A stretch of DNA of 64,000 bases from Streptomyces sp. Tu6071 (lineage in GTDB: Bacteria > Actinomycetota > Actinomycetes > Streptomycetales > Streptomycetaceae). Under the pieces are notes generated by a model. The model worked only from the letters and a program-made list of their open reading frames with translations, was not told the DNA's origin and searched no databases. The DNA is taken from the NCBI RefSeq assembly GCF_000213055.1, contig NZ_CM001165.1, positions 4,796,945 to 4,860,944 of the forward strand, given 5' to 3'. The translations under genes and the position numbers were made by a program. Every line of letters starts with the position of its first letter. The stretch's first letter is position 1. Of this stretch, positions 1 through 8,008 are shown one piece after another.

Positions 1-63
1 GTTGTAGGCGGCATCGGGTTCCGGGGGCTGCGGGCGCTGCGGAAACGTGATCTTCCCGTGTGA
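1..63 (+). CDS. 3' end of an upstream gene (partial)
   Basis: Frame 1 is open from the first base to a TGA at 61-63 and encodes about 20 residues ending in LRALRKRDLPV. A basic tail after a short Gly-rich stretch would suit the cytosolic end of a membrane protein, but there is too little to name a family. It lies 51 nt before the next start on the same strand. Function unknown. Confidence 0.35.
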   Translation, partial: VVGGIGFRGLRALRKRDLPV

Positions 64-114
64 TTCCGCGCGCGATACGGGAACCCGGCGCGGGTGACGG
101 GCCGTTGACGCGGC

Positions 115-1467
115 ATGGTGATCCTCATCGGCGCGGCCCTGCTGCTCGTACTCGCGCTGCTCGGCCTGGCCCACTGGTACCTGTGGCGCCGCCTCGTCCG
201 CGACACGACGCGCGGCCCCGGACCGGCCCGCACCCTGGGCACGGTCTTCTTCGTCGCGGCCCCCGTCCTCATGCTGGCCGCCTTCGCGGGCTCGCGCGCG
301 TTCCCCTTCGGGGTGCTGCGCGTCGTGGCGTGGCCGGGGTACCTGTGGGCGGCGCTCGCGCTGTACCTGCTCCTCGCGGTGGCGCTCGGCGAGCTGCTCC
401 GCCCCTTGCTCTTTCGGGTGATGCGCGGGCGGTACGGCCGGGAGGGTGAGGAGACCGTACCGGTGGCGGCTGCCGTGGGGGCGCCGGAGGAGGCGGAGCG
501 CGCGGCGTCGGGGCCGGTACCGGCCCCGGGTCCCGTACCGGCGGCCCCGGCTCCCGTACGAGCCCCCGATCCCGTCCCGGTGCCCGGTGCCACGCCCGCT
601 CCGGAGCCCGTACGGGACCAGGCGCCGCGTCCCGCGCCCGCGCCCTCCCGCCGGCTCTTCGTCTCGCGGATCGTGGGCGGCGCGGCGGGCGCGGCGGCGC
701 TCGGGACGGTCGGCCGCGGCGCGTACGGCGTGCTGCGCGGTCCGCGCCTCAAGCACGTGACGATCCCGCTCGCGAAGCTGCCGCGCTCGGCGCACGGCTT
801 CCGGATCGCGGTGGTGAGCGACATCCATCTCGGCCCGATCCTGGGCCACGCGCACACGCGGCGGATCGTGGACACGATCAACGGGGCGCAGCCGGACGCC
901 GTGGCGGTGGTGGGCGACCTCGTGGACGGCTCGGTGGCGGAGCTGGGGCACGCGGCGCAGCCGCTGAGCGACCTGCGCGCGCGGCACGGCGCGTACTTCG
1001 TCACGGGGAACCACGAGTACTACTCGGGCGCGGACGAGTGGATCGACGAGGTCCGCGAGCTGGGTCTGCGCCCGCTGGAGAACGCGCGCGTGGAGCTGCC
1101 CGGCTTCGACCTGGCGGGCGTCAACGACATCTCCGGCGAGGACCACCACGCCGCCCCGGACTACGACAAGGCCCTCGGCGACCGCGACCCGGCCCGCGCC
1201 TCCGTGCTCATGGCGCACCAGCCGGTGATGATCCACGAGGCGGTCGAGCACCACGTCGACCTCCAGCTCTCCGGCCACACCCACGGCGGCCAGCTCTTCC
1301 CCGGCAACCTCCTCGCCCGCGCCGCCAACCCCACGGTCGCGGGCCTCGACCACTACGGCGACACGACGCTGTACGTGACGCGCGGCGCGGGCGCCTGGGG
1401 CCCCCCGGTACGGGTCGGGGCCCCCTCGGACATCACGGTGGTGACGCTGGCGGCGGGGAGGGCGTGA
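115..1467 (+). CDS. membrane-anchored metallophosphoesterase
   Basis: 450-residue calcineurin-type metallophosphoesterase resembling the YkuE/YaeI group. Three hydrophobic segments fill residues 1-95, a Pro/Ala-rich linker covers about 115-175, and a further hydrophobic stretch (about 185-205) precedes the catalytic domain. The dinuclear-metal motifs appear in order: VSDIHLG near 235, VVGDLVDG, GNHEYY near 297, a MAHQP motif and SGHTHGG near 386. The catalytic domain probably lies on the outer face of the membrane, acting on a phosphoester or lipid-linked substrate; the substrate cannot be read from sequence. ATG 115 is the start that keeps the first membrane helix, though no strong ribosome site precedes it. 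It converges on the protease gene. Confidence 0.85.
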   Translation: MVILIGAALLLVLALLGLAHWYLWRRLVRDTTRGPGPARTLGTVFFVAAPVLMLAAFAGSRAFPFGVLRVVAWPGYLWAALALYLLLAVALGELLRPLLFRVMRGRYGREGEETVPVAAAVGAPEEAERAASGPVPAPGPVPAAPAPVRAPDPVPVPGATPAPEPVRDQAPRPAPAPSRRLFVSRIVGGAAGAAALGTVGRGAYGVLRGPRLKHVTIPLAKLPRSAHGFRIAVVSDIHLGPILGHAHTRRIVDTINGAQPDAVAVVGDLVDGSVAELGHAAQPLSDLRARHGAYFVTGNHEYYSGADEWIDEVRELGLRPLENARVELPGFDLAGVNDISGEDHHAAPDYDKALGDRDPARASVLMAHQPVMIHEAVEHHVDLQLSGHTHGGQLFPGNLLARAANPTVAGLDHYGDTTLYVTRGAGAWGPPVRVGAPSDITVVTLAAGRA

Positions 1468-1522
1468 GGGCCCCCGGGCGTCTCCCCGGGGGCCCTCACG
1501 TGTCATCGTGTCGCGCGAGGCG

Positions 1523-2743
1523 TCACGGGACGATGTTCAGCAGGCGGTTCGGGCTGCCGGAGCCGGGGCTGGTGACGACGCCCGTCGAGGCGCCCGCGAC
1601 GAGGGCCGAGGAGACCTGGGCCGGGGTCGCCGAGGTGTGGCCCGCGAGGTAGACGGCCGCCGCGCCCGTCACGTGCGGGGTCGCCATCGAGGTGCCGTTG
1701 ATGGTGTTGGTCGCGGTGTCGCCCGTGCCCCACGCCGAGGTGATCGACGAACCGGGCGCGAACAGGTCCACCACGGAGCCGTAGTTGGAGTAGCTGGCCT
1801 TCGCGTCGGTGCTCGTCGTCGCGCCGACCGTGATGGCCTCGCCGACGCGCGCCGGGGACTTGGTCGAGGCGTTCGTGGACTCGTTGCCCGCCGCGACCGC
1901 GTACGTGACGCCGGAGGCGATGGAGCGGCGCACGGCCGCGTCGATCGTCGAGTCGGCGCCGCCGCCGAGGCTCATGTTGGCGACGGCCGGCTTCACGGCG
2001 TGCGCCGTGACCCAGTCGATCCCGGCCACGACCTGTGCCGTCGTCCCGGAGCCCGCGTTGTTGAGCACGCGGACGCCCACGACCTTCGCCTTCTTCGCGA
2101 CGCCGTACGACGTCCCGGCGATCGTCGCGGCCACGTGCGTGCCGTGCCCGTTGCCGTCCTGCGCCGTGTTGTCGTTGTCGACGGCGTCGTAGCCGTACGA
2201 GGCCCGCCCGCCGAAGTCCTGGTGCGTGATGCGCACGCCGGTGTCGATGACGTACGCCGTCACGCCCTGCCCGGCCGAGTCCGGGTAGGTGTAACTCCGG
2301 CTCAGGGGCAGGTTCTTCTGGTCGATGCGGTCCAGGCCCCAGGACGGCGGGTTGGACTGCGTCGCGTCGGCCGTGAACACCCGGTCCTGGGCGACCTTCG
2401 CCACCGCGGGGTCCGCCGCGAGTCTCTTCGCCGCGCCCTCGTCGAGGCGCAGCGCGTAGCCGTTGAGCGCGGCCGAGTACGTACGGTCGATGGTGGCGCC
2501 GTACTTCTTCGCGAGCGCCTTGCCCGCCGCCGAACCTGCCTTCGGCGCTCCGGACTTGAGCGTCACGACATAGCTGCCGGAGACCGAGCCCGCCACTCCG
2601 GCGTTCTCGATCACGCCTACGGGGGCCGCCGAGGCGGGCAGCGCGACGACGGTGCTGAGCGCGAGCGCGGCGACGGCCGCCGCACTCAGCCCGGCCAGGG
2701 TGCGGCGGGTGGCGCGGGGGCGGTGGTCTGTCTGAGGTGCCAT
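1523..2743 (-). CDS. secreted S8 subtilisin-like serine protease
   Basis: Extracellular serine endopeptidase. An N-terminal signal peptide (basic start, hydrophobic core, cut near ASA-AP) is followed by an inhibitor_I9-type propeptide with the YVVTLKSG motif. The S8 domain shows the catalytic triad: Asp in VIDTGV (about 165), His in GHGTHVA (about 200) and Ser in GTSMATPHV (about 351). At 406 residues it matches streptomycete aqualysin/proteinase-K-like proteases without an extra C-terminal domain. The start is ATG 2743, preceded by GAGGAGAA at good spacing; an in-frame ATG at 2815 would add 24 residues ahead of a normal signal peptide and is less likely. The gene ends against the metallophosphoesterase. 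Confidence 0.92.
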   Translation of the reverse strand: MAPQTDHRPRATRRTLAGLSAAAVAALALSTVVALPASAAPVGVIENAGVAGSVSGSYVVTLKSGAPKAGSAAGKALAKKYGATIDRTYSAALNGYALRLDEGAAKRLAADPAVAKVAQDRVFTADATQSNPPSWGLDRIDQKNLPLSRSYTYPDSAGQGVTAYVIDTGVRITHQDFGGRASYGYDAVDNDNTAQDGNGHGTHVAATIAGTSYGVAKKAKVVGVRVLNNAGSGTTAQVVAGIDWVTAHAVKPAVANMSLGGGADSTIDAAVRRSIASGVTYAVAAGNESTNASTKSPARVGEAITVGATTSTDAKASYSNYGSVVDLFAPGSSITSAWGTGDTATNTINGTSMATPHVTGAAAVYLAGHTSATPAQVSSALVAGASTGVVTSPGSGSPNRLLNIVP

Positions 2744-3076
2744 CGGAAGGGTTCTCCTCGTGGATGGTGGTGTGGGGGTACGGGCGCGAACGCGAGCAGT
2801 CCCTGTTGTGCGCATGACAAACCAGCGTCCGGGTGGTCCGGTACGTGTCGTACCGGGACCCGCCGAACGGAATACTCCCGACCGTCACCACCTCCGCACA
2901 AGGCCGTCCCGCCCTGCTTGGCCGGATGTCATGCGACAGCCATTTTGCGGCAACACACGTCCACGCAAAGGGAGTTGAAGGGTGCGACCTCGCTCGTCGC
3001 GGGTCCGCCGATGAGCTTCGCCCCCGGGCGCGGTCACCCCTTCCGTACGGCACACCGTCGCGAAAGGACGCACGTC
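2744..3076. promoter_or_regulatory. divergent intergenic region, protease / DUF4287
   Basis: 333 bp without a convincing gene. It must hold both divergent promoters. The one clear structure is an inverted repeat at 2838-2856: CCGGTACG and CGTACCGG around a 3-nt centre, about 95 bp upstream of the protease start. It could be an operator or a leader hairpin. GAAAGGA near 3063 is the ribosome site of the rightward gene. Confidence 0.4.
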
Positions 3077-3301
3077 ATGAGCACCGCATCCGTCCCGCCC
3101 GCCAAGGGCCCCGCCTCCTACTTCCCCTCCATCGAGCGCGCCTACGGCCGCCCCGTCGGCGAGTGGCTCGACCTCGTCCGCGCCTCGCCCCTCACCCGGC
3201 ACGGCGAACTCGTCACGTGGCTCAAGACCGCTCACGGAATGGGGCACGGGCACGCGAACGCGGTGGTGGCGTACGTGCGCAGGGAGAGCGGGGCGGCGTG
3301 A
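3077..3301 (+). CDS. DUF4287 domain small protein
   Basis: 74-residue cytosolic protein starting at ATG 3077 behind GAAAGGA. It resembles the DUF4287 family: an N-terminal YFPSIE segment, RPVGEWLDLVR, then LVTWLKTAHGMGHGHANAVV, a compact helical fold probably related to DUF5655-type small proteins. No enzymatic motif is visible and no role is established. The same frame is open far upstream, but that stretch is antisense to the protease and is not coding. Confidence 0.75.
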   Translation: MSTASVPPAKGPASYFPSIERAYGRPVGEWLDLVRASPLTRHGELVTWLKTAHGMGHGHANAVVAYVRRESGAA

Positions 3302-3455
3302 GGGCGGCACGGCGCGGGAGCGGTGGGGTGCGCCGGCGCGGGGCGGCGGGCCGGGGCGGCCCGCGAGGCTGAGCGTGCGGGGGCGGTCACGAAGCGCTCA
3401 CACGCCCGCACCCACTCCTCCACCGTTACCGCCGGTAAAGTCCATCCCGCGCGCC

Positions 3456-3461
3456 TACGCT
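3456..3461 (+). promoter_or_regulatory. -10 box TACGCT of the DUF4190 gene
   Basis: TACGCT fits the streptomycete TAnnnT -10 pattern and lies about 66 nt before the chosen GTG start in a gap with no other gene. No convincing -35 was found. Confidence 0.35.
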
Positions 3462-3527
3462 GACCGCGCTGACCTGTGCCGACGCGGGTCGCACGGCAGA
3501 GAGCCGTACGGCAGGGAGTGGGAGAGC

Positions 3528-3842
3528 GTGGAGCAGGGTTTCATGACGGTGGACTACGGGGCACGGCCCAAGGCCGCGCCCGCCGAAGCAGCGGCAGGGC
3601 CCAACCGGCTCGCCGTCGCCGGGCTCGTCTTCGGCTTGCTCGGGCTGCTCCCCCTGCCCGTGCTCGGCCCGGTGCTCGCGCTGTGCTTCGGCGTCGCGGG
3701 CGGGCGCAAGGCGGACCGGGGGGAGGCCGGCGGGCGCGGGATGGCCACGGCGGCGATCGTGCTCGGGATCGTCGGCTGCGTGTGCGCGGTGCTCGGGATC
3801 GTCGTGGCCTTCATCCAGTTCACCGGCCCGCGCGGCGTCTAG
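3528..3842 (+). CDS. DUF4190 domain membrane protein
   Basis: About 104 residues with a short polar N-terminus followed by two hydrophobic helices. The first (AVAGLVFGLLGLLPLPVLGP) ends in a small Gly-rich turn with GGRKADRGEAGGRGMA, and the second is IVLGIVGCVCAVLGIVV. This Asn-Arg-Leu/Gly-rich two-helix arrangement is the DUF4190 pattern of small actinobacterial membrane proteins of unknown role. GTG 3528 (behind GGGAG) and ATG 3543 are both usable starts. It stands alone between the DUF4287 gene and the next cluster. Confidence 0.65.
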   Translation: MEQGFMTVDYGARPKAAPAEAAAGPNRLAVAGLVFGLLGLLPLPVLGPVLALCFGVAGGRKADRGEAGGRGMATAAIVLGIVGCVCAVLGIVVAFIQFTGPRGV

Positions 3843-3986
3843 GCCCCGCCTCCTCGGCCCCTGCCCGACCGGCACGCGGAGGCCGGTCGGGTGGAGAGGA
3901 CGCGAGCCCGCCCCGCCGCTTTCTCCACCCGGGGTTCCACCCGTGGGTCCAGGCGTCGCGGGCCCCGCGCCAGCAGTCTTGAGGGC

Positions 3987-4517
3987 ATGACAACGACCGA
4001 GTGGATCACCGACATCGCTCTCCTCCTCGTCGTCTTCCGGCAGCTGCGGGAAGACCGGCTGGACCTCAAGACCTTCCTGATCCCGCTGGGGATCGTGGCC
4101 TTCGTCGCTCACTCGTACCTGCACTCCGTCCCCACCGGGGGCAACGACCTGGTGCTCATCGGAACGCTCGTGGGCGTGGGTGCCGCGCTCGGCATCGCCG
4201 GAGGCGTCTACACCCGGGTCAGGCGCGCGGGCGAGCACGTCCTGATCAAGGCCGGCGCGGTCTCCGCGATCCTGTGGGTGCTCGGCATGGGCGCCCGGAT
4301 GGGCTTCCAGCTGTGGACCGGGCACGGCGGCGCCGACGACGTCGCCCGCTTCAGCCTCGCGCACGACATCACCAGCACGCAGGCGTGGGTGGCGGCCTTC
4401 GTCCTGATGGCGCTCACCGAGGTCGTCACCCGGCTGGCCACGATCTTCGTCCGCGGCCGGATGCTGACCACCGGGCCGGCCACCGCCGCCACGCACCGGG
4501 TCGGGGCCCGGCCGTGA
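3987..4517 (+). CDS. integral membrane protein coupled to a two-component system
   Basis: 176 residues with four to five hydrophobic helices (for example FLIPLGIVAFVAHSYL, LVLIGTLVGVGAALGIAGGVY, AVSAILWVLGMGARMGFQLW and WVAAFVLMALTEVV) and short charged loops, so an integral membrane protein. I do not recognise a functional family with confidence; the length and helix pattern resemble the DUF1453/CcdC-like group. The start is ATG 3987 behind GAGGGC. Its stop codon overlaps the GTG of the sensor kinase by 4 bp, so it is translationally coupled and may be an accessory sensor or the target of that system. Confidence 0.7.
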   Translation: MTTTEWITDIALLLVVFRQLREDRLDLKTFLIPLGIVAFVAHSYLHSVPTGGNDLVLIGTLVGVGAALGIAGGVYTRVRRAGEHVLIKAGAVSAILWVLGMGARMGFQLWTGHGGADDVARFSLAHDITSTQAWVAAFVLMALTEVVTRLATIFVRGRMLTTGPATAATHRVGARP

Positions 4518-5725
4518 GCTATGGTCTGGCCGTGCCCACCCCCGAGACGGACGCATCCCCCGGACAGGCCCCGCCCCCCTCGGCCGCCCCCCGGCGGCTC
4601 CCGGGGCGTGAGCCCTGGGTGCAGTGGGCACTGACCGCGGCGGTCATCGTCAGCGGGGCCCTGACGATCCGGCCGATGGGCGTCAGCGGGCGGGGGCTCC
4701 TCGTCGCGGTCCTGTTCGTGCTCAACTGCGCGGCGCTGCTGGCCCGGGGCCTTCCCCCGGGCAAGGTCCCGCAGCGGGCCGCCGTCGTCTGGCTGTCGCT
4801 GGGCGTCCTCGCGGCGGCGGCGCTCATCGGCGTCAGCCGCGAGGGAACGGGCTACCTCTTCGCCTACTTCCTCTGCGGCCACATCGGATACCGGCTGCCG
4901 ACCCGACCGGCCCTCGTCCTGGCGCTCTCCTGCGGCCTGCTCTGCGGCGGCGTCCTGTACTTCGCGATCGGACCGGGTCACGAGCTGCTGCCCTGGGCCG
5001 TCGGTCTCACCACCGCCGCACCGGTCGTGGTGGGGATGCTCAACCGCGTCCAGCACCAGGCCGTGGACGCCGTGCTCTCGGCGGCCGAGAGCGCGGAGCG
5101 CGCCGCGCGGGCCGAGGCGCGGACCGCCGTGCTCGCCGAACGCGGCCGTATCGCCCGGGACGTGCACGACGTCCTGGCGCACTCGCTGGCCGGGATCAAC
5201 ATGCAACTGGAACTGGCCGACGCGCTGCTCGAAACCGGCGACCTGGAGAAGGTCAGAGCGGCCAACGACAAGGCCCACAGCCTCGTCAAGGAGAGCCTGA
5301 AGCAGGCGCAGTGGACCGTCCACGCCCTCCGCGAGGACGCGCTGCCGCTGGTGGAGACCCTTGCCTCGATGCTGGAGTCCTCCGGCCACCGCGACGCCCT
5401 GACCGTCTCCGGCACCCCCGTGGAGGTACCGGCCCGGACGGCCCAGAACCTGCTGCGGATCGCTCAGGAATCCCTGACCAACGCCGCGCGGCACGCCCCG
5501 GGCGGCGCGGTACGGGTGGAGCTGGCCTTCGCGGCGTCCTCGACGGTGCTGAGGGTCCGCAACGGCCCCGCCACCCGTAGGGTGAACGCGGGGACCGGCA
5601 GCGGAATGGGGCTGATCGGCATGCGCGAACGCGTCGCCCTGCTGGGCGGCACCCTCACCGCGGGACCGGTCGGCGAGGGACCGGACCAAGGCGGCTGGCA
5701 CGTGGAGGCAGTGATCCCGCGATGA
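4514..5725 (+). CDS. sensor histidine kinase, NarL/DesK type
   Basis: 403-residue membrane histidine kinase. Hydrophobic helices occupy roughly residues 30-170. The HisKA_3 dimerisation domain carries the phospho-acceptor His in RDVHDVLAHSLAG (about 218). The C-terminal HATPase_c domain has an N-box (QESLTNAARH) and a G-box (GSGMGLIGMRERV near 363). These features define the short kinases that pair with LuxR-type regulators. GTG 4514 overlaps the previous stop (GTGA), and GTG 4532 is an alternative. ATGA coupling to the regulator downstream shows they are partners. The signal is unknown. Confidence 0.88.
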   Translation: MSYGLAVPTPETDASPGQAPPPSAAPRRLPGREPWVQWALTAAVIVSGALTIRPMGVSGRGLLVAVLFVLNCAALLARGLPPGKVPQRAAVVWLSLGVLAAAALIGVSREGTGYLFAYFLCGHIGYRLPTRPALVLALSCGLLCGGVLYFAIGPGHELLPWAVGLTTAAPVVVGMLNRVQHQAVDAVLSAAESAERAARAEARTAVLAERGRIARDVHDVLAHSLAGINMQLELADALLETGDLEKVRAANDKAHSLVKESLKQAQWTVHALREDALPLVETLASMLESSGHRDALTVSGTPVEVPARTAQNLLRIAQESLTNAARHAPGGAVRVELAFAASSTVLRVRNGPATRRVNAGTGSGMGLIGMRERVALLGGTLTAGPVGEGPDQGGWHVEAVIPR

Positions 5726-6387
5726 GTGAACCCACCGAGAGCTCCCGGCCGTTGCGCGTGGTCGTCGCCGACGACCAGGCCGCCGTCCGCGAACCGCTGG
5801 CCGCCGTGCTGGGCCTGGCCGAGGACATCGACGTCGTGGCGGCGGCGGCGGACGGCAACGGCGTACTGGAGGCGGTCGCCGCCGGTCCGGTGGACGTCGT
5901 GCTGATGGACCTGCGCATGCCCGTGCTCGACGGGATCGAGACCACCCGTCGGCTGAGCGAGGAGCACCCCGGGGTGGCCGTCGTCGTGCTCACCACGTTC
6001 GCCGACGACGACTCGATCCTGGCCGCCCTCGGCGCGGGCGCCCGCGGCTACCTGACGAAGAACGCCGGACGCCAGGACATCGTCCGCGCGATCCGTGCCG
6101 CCGCGGCGGGCCAGTCCGTCCTGGACCGCGAGGTCCAGGACCGGCTGCTGGCCACCGTCCGTGCCAGGCCGACGGCGTCCGGACAGGGACTGCCCGCGGA
6201 TCTCACGCCCCGCGAACGCGAAGTGCTCACCCTGATCGGCCAGGGGCTGCCCAACCGCGCGATCGCCGAGAAGCTCTTCGTGAGCGAGGCGACCGTCAAG
6301 ACGCACATCAACAACCTCTTCGCCAAGGCCGGTATCCGGGACCGCGCCGAGGCCGTGCGCCGCGCCCTCACCGCCGGCCTCGCCTGA
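5722..6387 (+). CDS. LuxR/NarL-family response regulator
   Basis: 221 residues with a receiver domain at 8-125: acidic pocket DD in VVVADDQA, phospho-acceptor Asp about 63 in LMDLRMPVLDG, Thr in LTTFADD, and Lys in YLTKNAG. The C-terminal LuxR helix-turn-helix is at about 155-215 (LTPREREVLTLIGQGLPN, then AIAEKLFVSEATVKTHINNLF). Its ATG overlaps the kinase stop by 4 bp, so kinase and regulator are made together. It should bind DNA as a dimer when phosphorylated; the targets are not visible, although the coupled membrane-protein gene upstream is the obvious candidate. Confidence 0.92.
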   Translation: MSEPTESSRPLRVVVADDQAAVREPLAAVLGLAEDIDVVAAAADGNGVLEAVAAGPVDVVLMDLRMPVLDGIETTRRLSEEHPGVAVVVLTTFADDDSILAALGAGARGYLTKNAGRQDIVRAIRAAAAGQSVLDREVQDRLLATVRARPTASGQGLPADLTPREREVLTLIGQGLPNRAIAEKLFVSEATVKTHINNLFAKAGIRDRAEAVRRALTAGLA

Positions 6388-6422
6388 CCTCCCGGCGCCC
6401 CGGCCCGGCTCCCGCCCCGCCG

Positions 6423-7061
6423 CTACACGCTCAGCGAGCGCGCGTAGTTCACCTGCTGCATGACCTGATGGAAGCTCCACGGCCCGAGCGCCGGGACCAT
6501 CGTGGAGTGGTGGTGTCCCGCGCTCGTCACGGTCACCTGGATGAAGCCGCTCGTCTTCCGCTCCTTCATGAGCAGGAAGAGGAGGCCGAGGCCGCAGAGC
6601 AGGATGCCGAAGATGATCGCGAGGATGATGCCGGTCTGGCTGATCTTCTCCTCGGTGCGGGACAGGTCGCTCGCGTTCCACACCGAGCCCCGCAGCGGCA
6701 TCGTCCCGGCGGGCGTGGTGATCTCCCCCTGCGTCACGATGATGTCGCCGATCGCGAGCAGCGGCGCGGGCCCGCCGTGGTGCGGGACGCCGGGACCGGG
6801 CGGCGGGAAGCCGTACCCCGCCTGCTGCTGCGGGTAGCCGTACCCGGCCGGGGGCTGCTGCGGGTAGCCGTACCCGGCGGGCGGCTGCTGGGGGTGGCCG
6901 TACCCGGCCGGGGGCTGCTGCGGGTAGCCGTACCCGGGCGGCGGCCCCCACTGCGGACCGCCCGGCCCCGGTGCCCCGCCCTGCGGCGGCACCCCCTGCG
7001 GGGCCGCGGGCCCCTTCGCGAACGGGTCGCTGCTGTCGGGCCCGGTCGGCGGTGTCGTCAT
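6423..7061 (-). CDS. proline/glycine/tyrosine-repeat single-pass membrane protein
   Basis: 212 residues. The N-terminal half is a disordered Pro/Gly/Gln-rich tail containing four copies of a ten-residue unit of the type GYGYPQQPPA. It is followed by a conserved segment (LLAIGDIIVTQGEITTPAGTMPL), one transmembrane helix (IILAIIFGILLCGLGLLFLLM) and a short C-terminal domain ending in a FHQVMQQVNYARSL motif. The start is ATG 7061 behind GGGGGAC. Such tails are common on actinobacterial membrane proteins with a cytosolic N-terminus, but no function is known. It is convergent with the response regulator and in line with the sdh operon downstream of sdhB, with an independent start. Confidence 0.75.
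   Translation of the reverse strand: MTTPPTGPDSSDPFAKGPAAPQGVPPQGGAPGPGGPQWGPPPGYGYPQQPPAGYGHPQQPPAGYGYPQQPPAGYGYPQQQAGYGFPPPGPGVPHHGGPAPLLAIGDIIVTQGEITTPAGTMPLRGSVWNASDLSRTEEKISQTGIILAIIFGILLCGLGLLFLLMKERKTSGFIQVTVTSAGHHHSTMVPALGPWSFHQVMQQVNYARSLSV
6831..6950 (-). repeat. 30-bp tandem repeat, four copies, coding
   Basis: Four near-perfect 30-bp units with the core CGGGTAGCCGTACCC inside the preceding gene, giving the ten-residue Gly-Tyr-Pro-Gln repeat. The unit is a whole number of codons, so copy-number change would keep the frame. Confidence 0.9.
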
Positions 7062-7246
7062 CGCTGCTGTCCCCCATGCGGGTGAGTCGGAGACGAGCAT
7101 GGTGACATACGACGAGGCCGCCACCCCGGCGCGGGGTGACGGCCTCGTCCCAACGAGAGCCCGGTGAGAGCCCAACGAGAGCTGCGAGGGCCCAGCGAGA
7201 GCCCGGTGAGAGCCCCACGACGAGCCCGCCGGGGCCCGTCCGGAGC

Positions 7247-8008
7247 TCAGTAGCGGCGCGTGATGAGCGCCCGCTTGACCTCCTGGATCGCCTTCGTCAC
7301 CTCGATGCCCCGCGGGCAGGCATCGGTGCAGTTGAAGGTGGTGCGGCAACGCCACACGCCATCACGGTCGTTGAGGATTTCGAGGCGCTGGCTGCCCGCC
7401 TCGTCGCGCGAGTCGAAGATGAAGCGGTGCGCGTTGACGATCGCCGCCGGGCCGAAGTACTGGCCGTCGTTCCAGAACACCGGGCACGAGGACGTGCACG
7501 CGGCGCACAGGATGCACTTGGTGGTGTCGTCGAAGCGCTCGCGGTCCTCGGCGCTCTGGAGCCGCTCGCGGGTCGGCTCGTTGCCCGTCGTGACGAGGAA
7601 CGGCATGACGTCGCGGTACGCCTGGAAGAACGGGTCCATGTCCACCACGAGGTCCTTGAGGACCGTGAGGCCCTTGATGGGCTCGACCGTGATGGGCTTG
7701 GCGGGGTTCAGGTCCTTGATGAGCGTCTTGCACGCGAGGCGGTTCTTGCCGTTGATCCGCATCGCGTCCGAGCCGCAGATCCCGTGCGCGCAGGAACGGC
7801 GGAACGTCAGGGTGCCGTCCTGCTCCCACTTGATCTTGTGGAGGGCGTCGAGAACGCGCTCCTTGGGGTCCATCGGGAGCTGGAAGTCCTGCCAGACGAC
7901 GTCGGCGGAGACCTCCGGGTTGAACCGGCGGACGCGCACGGTGACCGTGATGAGGTGGTCCGAGGCGGCCCCGGCCTCCTCCACCTTGTCCATGATCGCG
8001 GTAGTCAT
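7247..8008 (-). CDS. sdhB: succinate dehydrogenase iron-sulfur subunit
   Basis: 253 residues, the usual length for SdhB. It carries electrons from the flavoprotein to the membrane quinone site. The N-terminal ferredoxin domain binds [2Fe-2S] through CAHGICGSD and the later C in RLAC (about 70-90). The C-terminal domain binds [4Fe-4S] through CILCAACTSSCP (about 163-174) and [3Fe-4S] through the C in TFNC and CTDACPRG (about 210-220). Its ATG shares one base with the sdhA stop (TGATG), so translation is coupled. It is the last gene of a C-D-A-B operon, the order usual in actinobacteria. The first residues contain a second Met (MTTAIMDKV), but the first is chosen because of the coupling. Confidence 0.97.
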   Translation of the reverse strand: MTTAIMDKVEEAGAASDHLITVTVRVRRFNPEVSADVVWQDFQLPMDPKERVLDALHKIKWEQDGTLTFRRSCAHGICGSDAMRINGKNRLACKTLIKDLNPAKPITVEPIKGLTVLKDLVVDMDPFFQAYRDVMPFLVTTGNEPTRERLQSAEDRERFDDTTKCILCAACTSSCPVFWNDGQYFGPAAIVNAHRFIFDSRDEAGSQRLEILNDRDGVWRCRTTFNCTDACPRGIEVTKAIQEVKRALITRRY

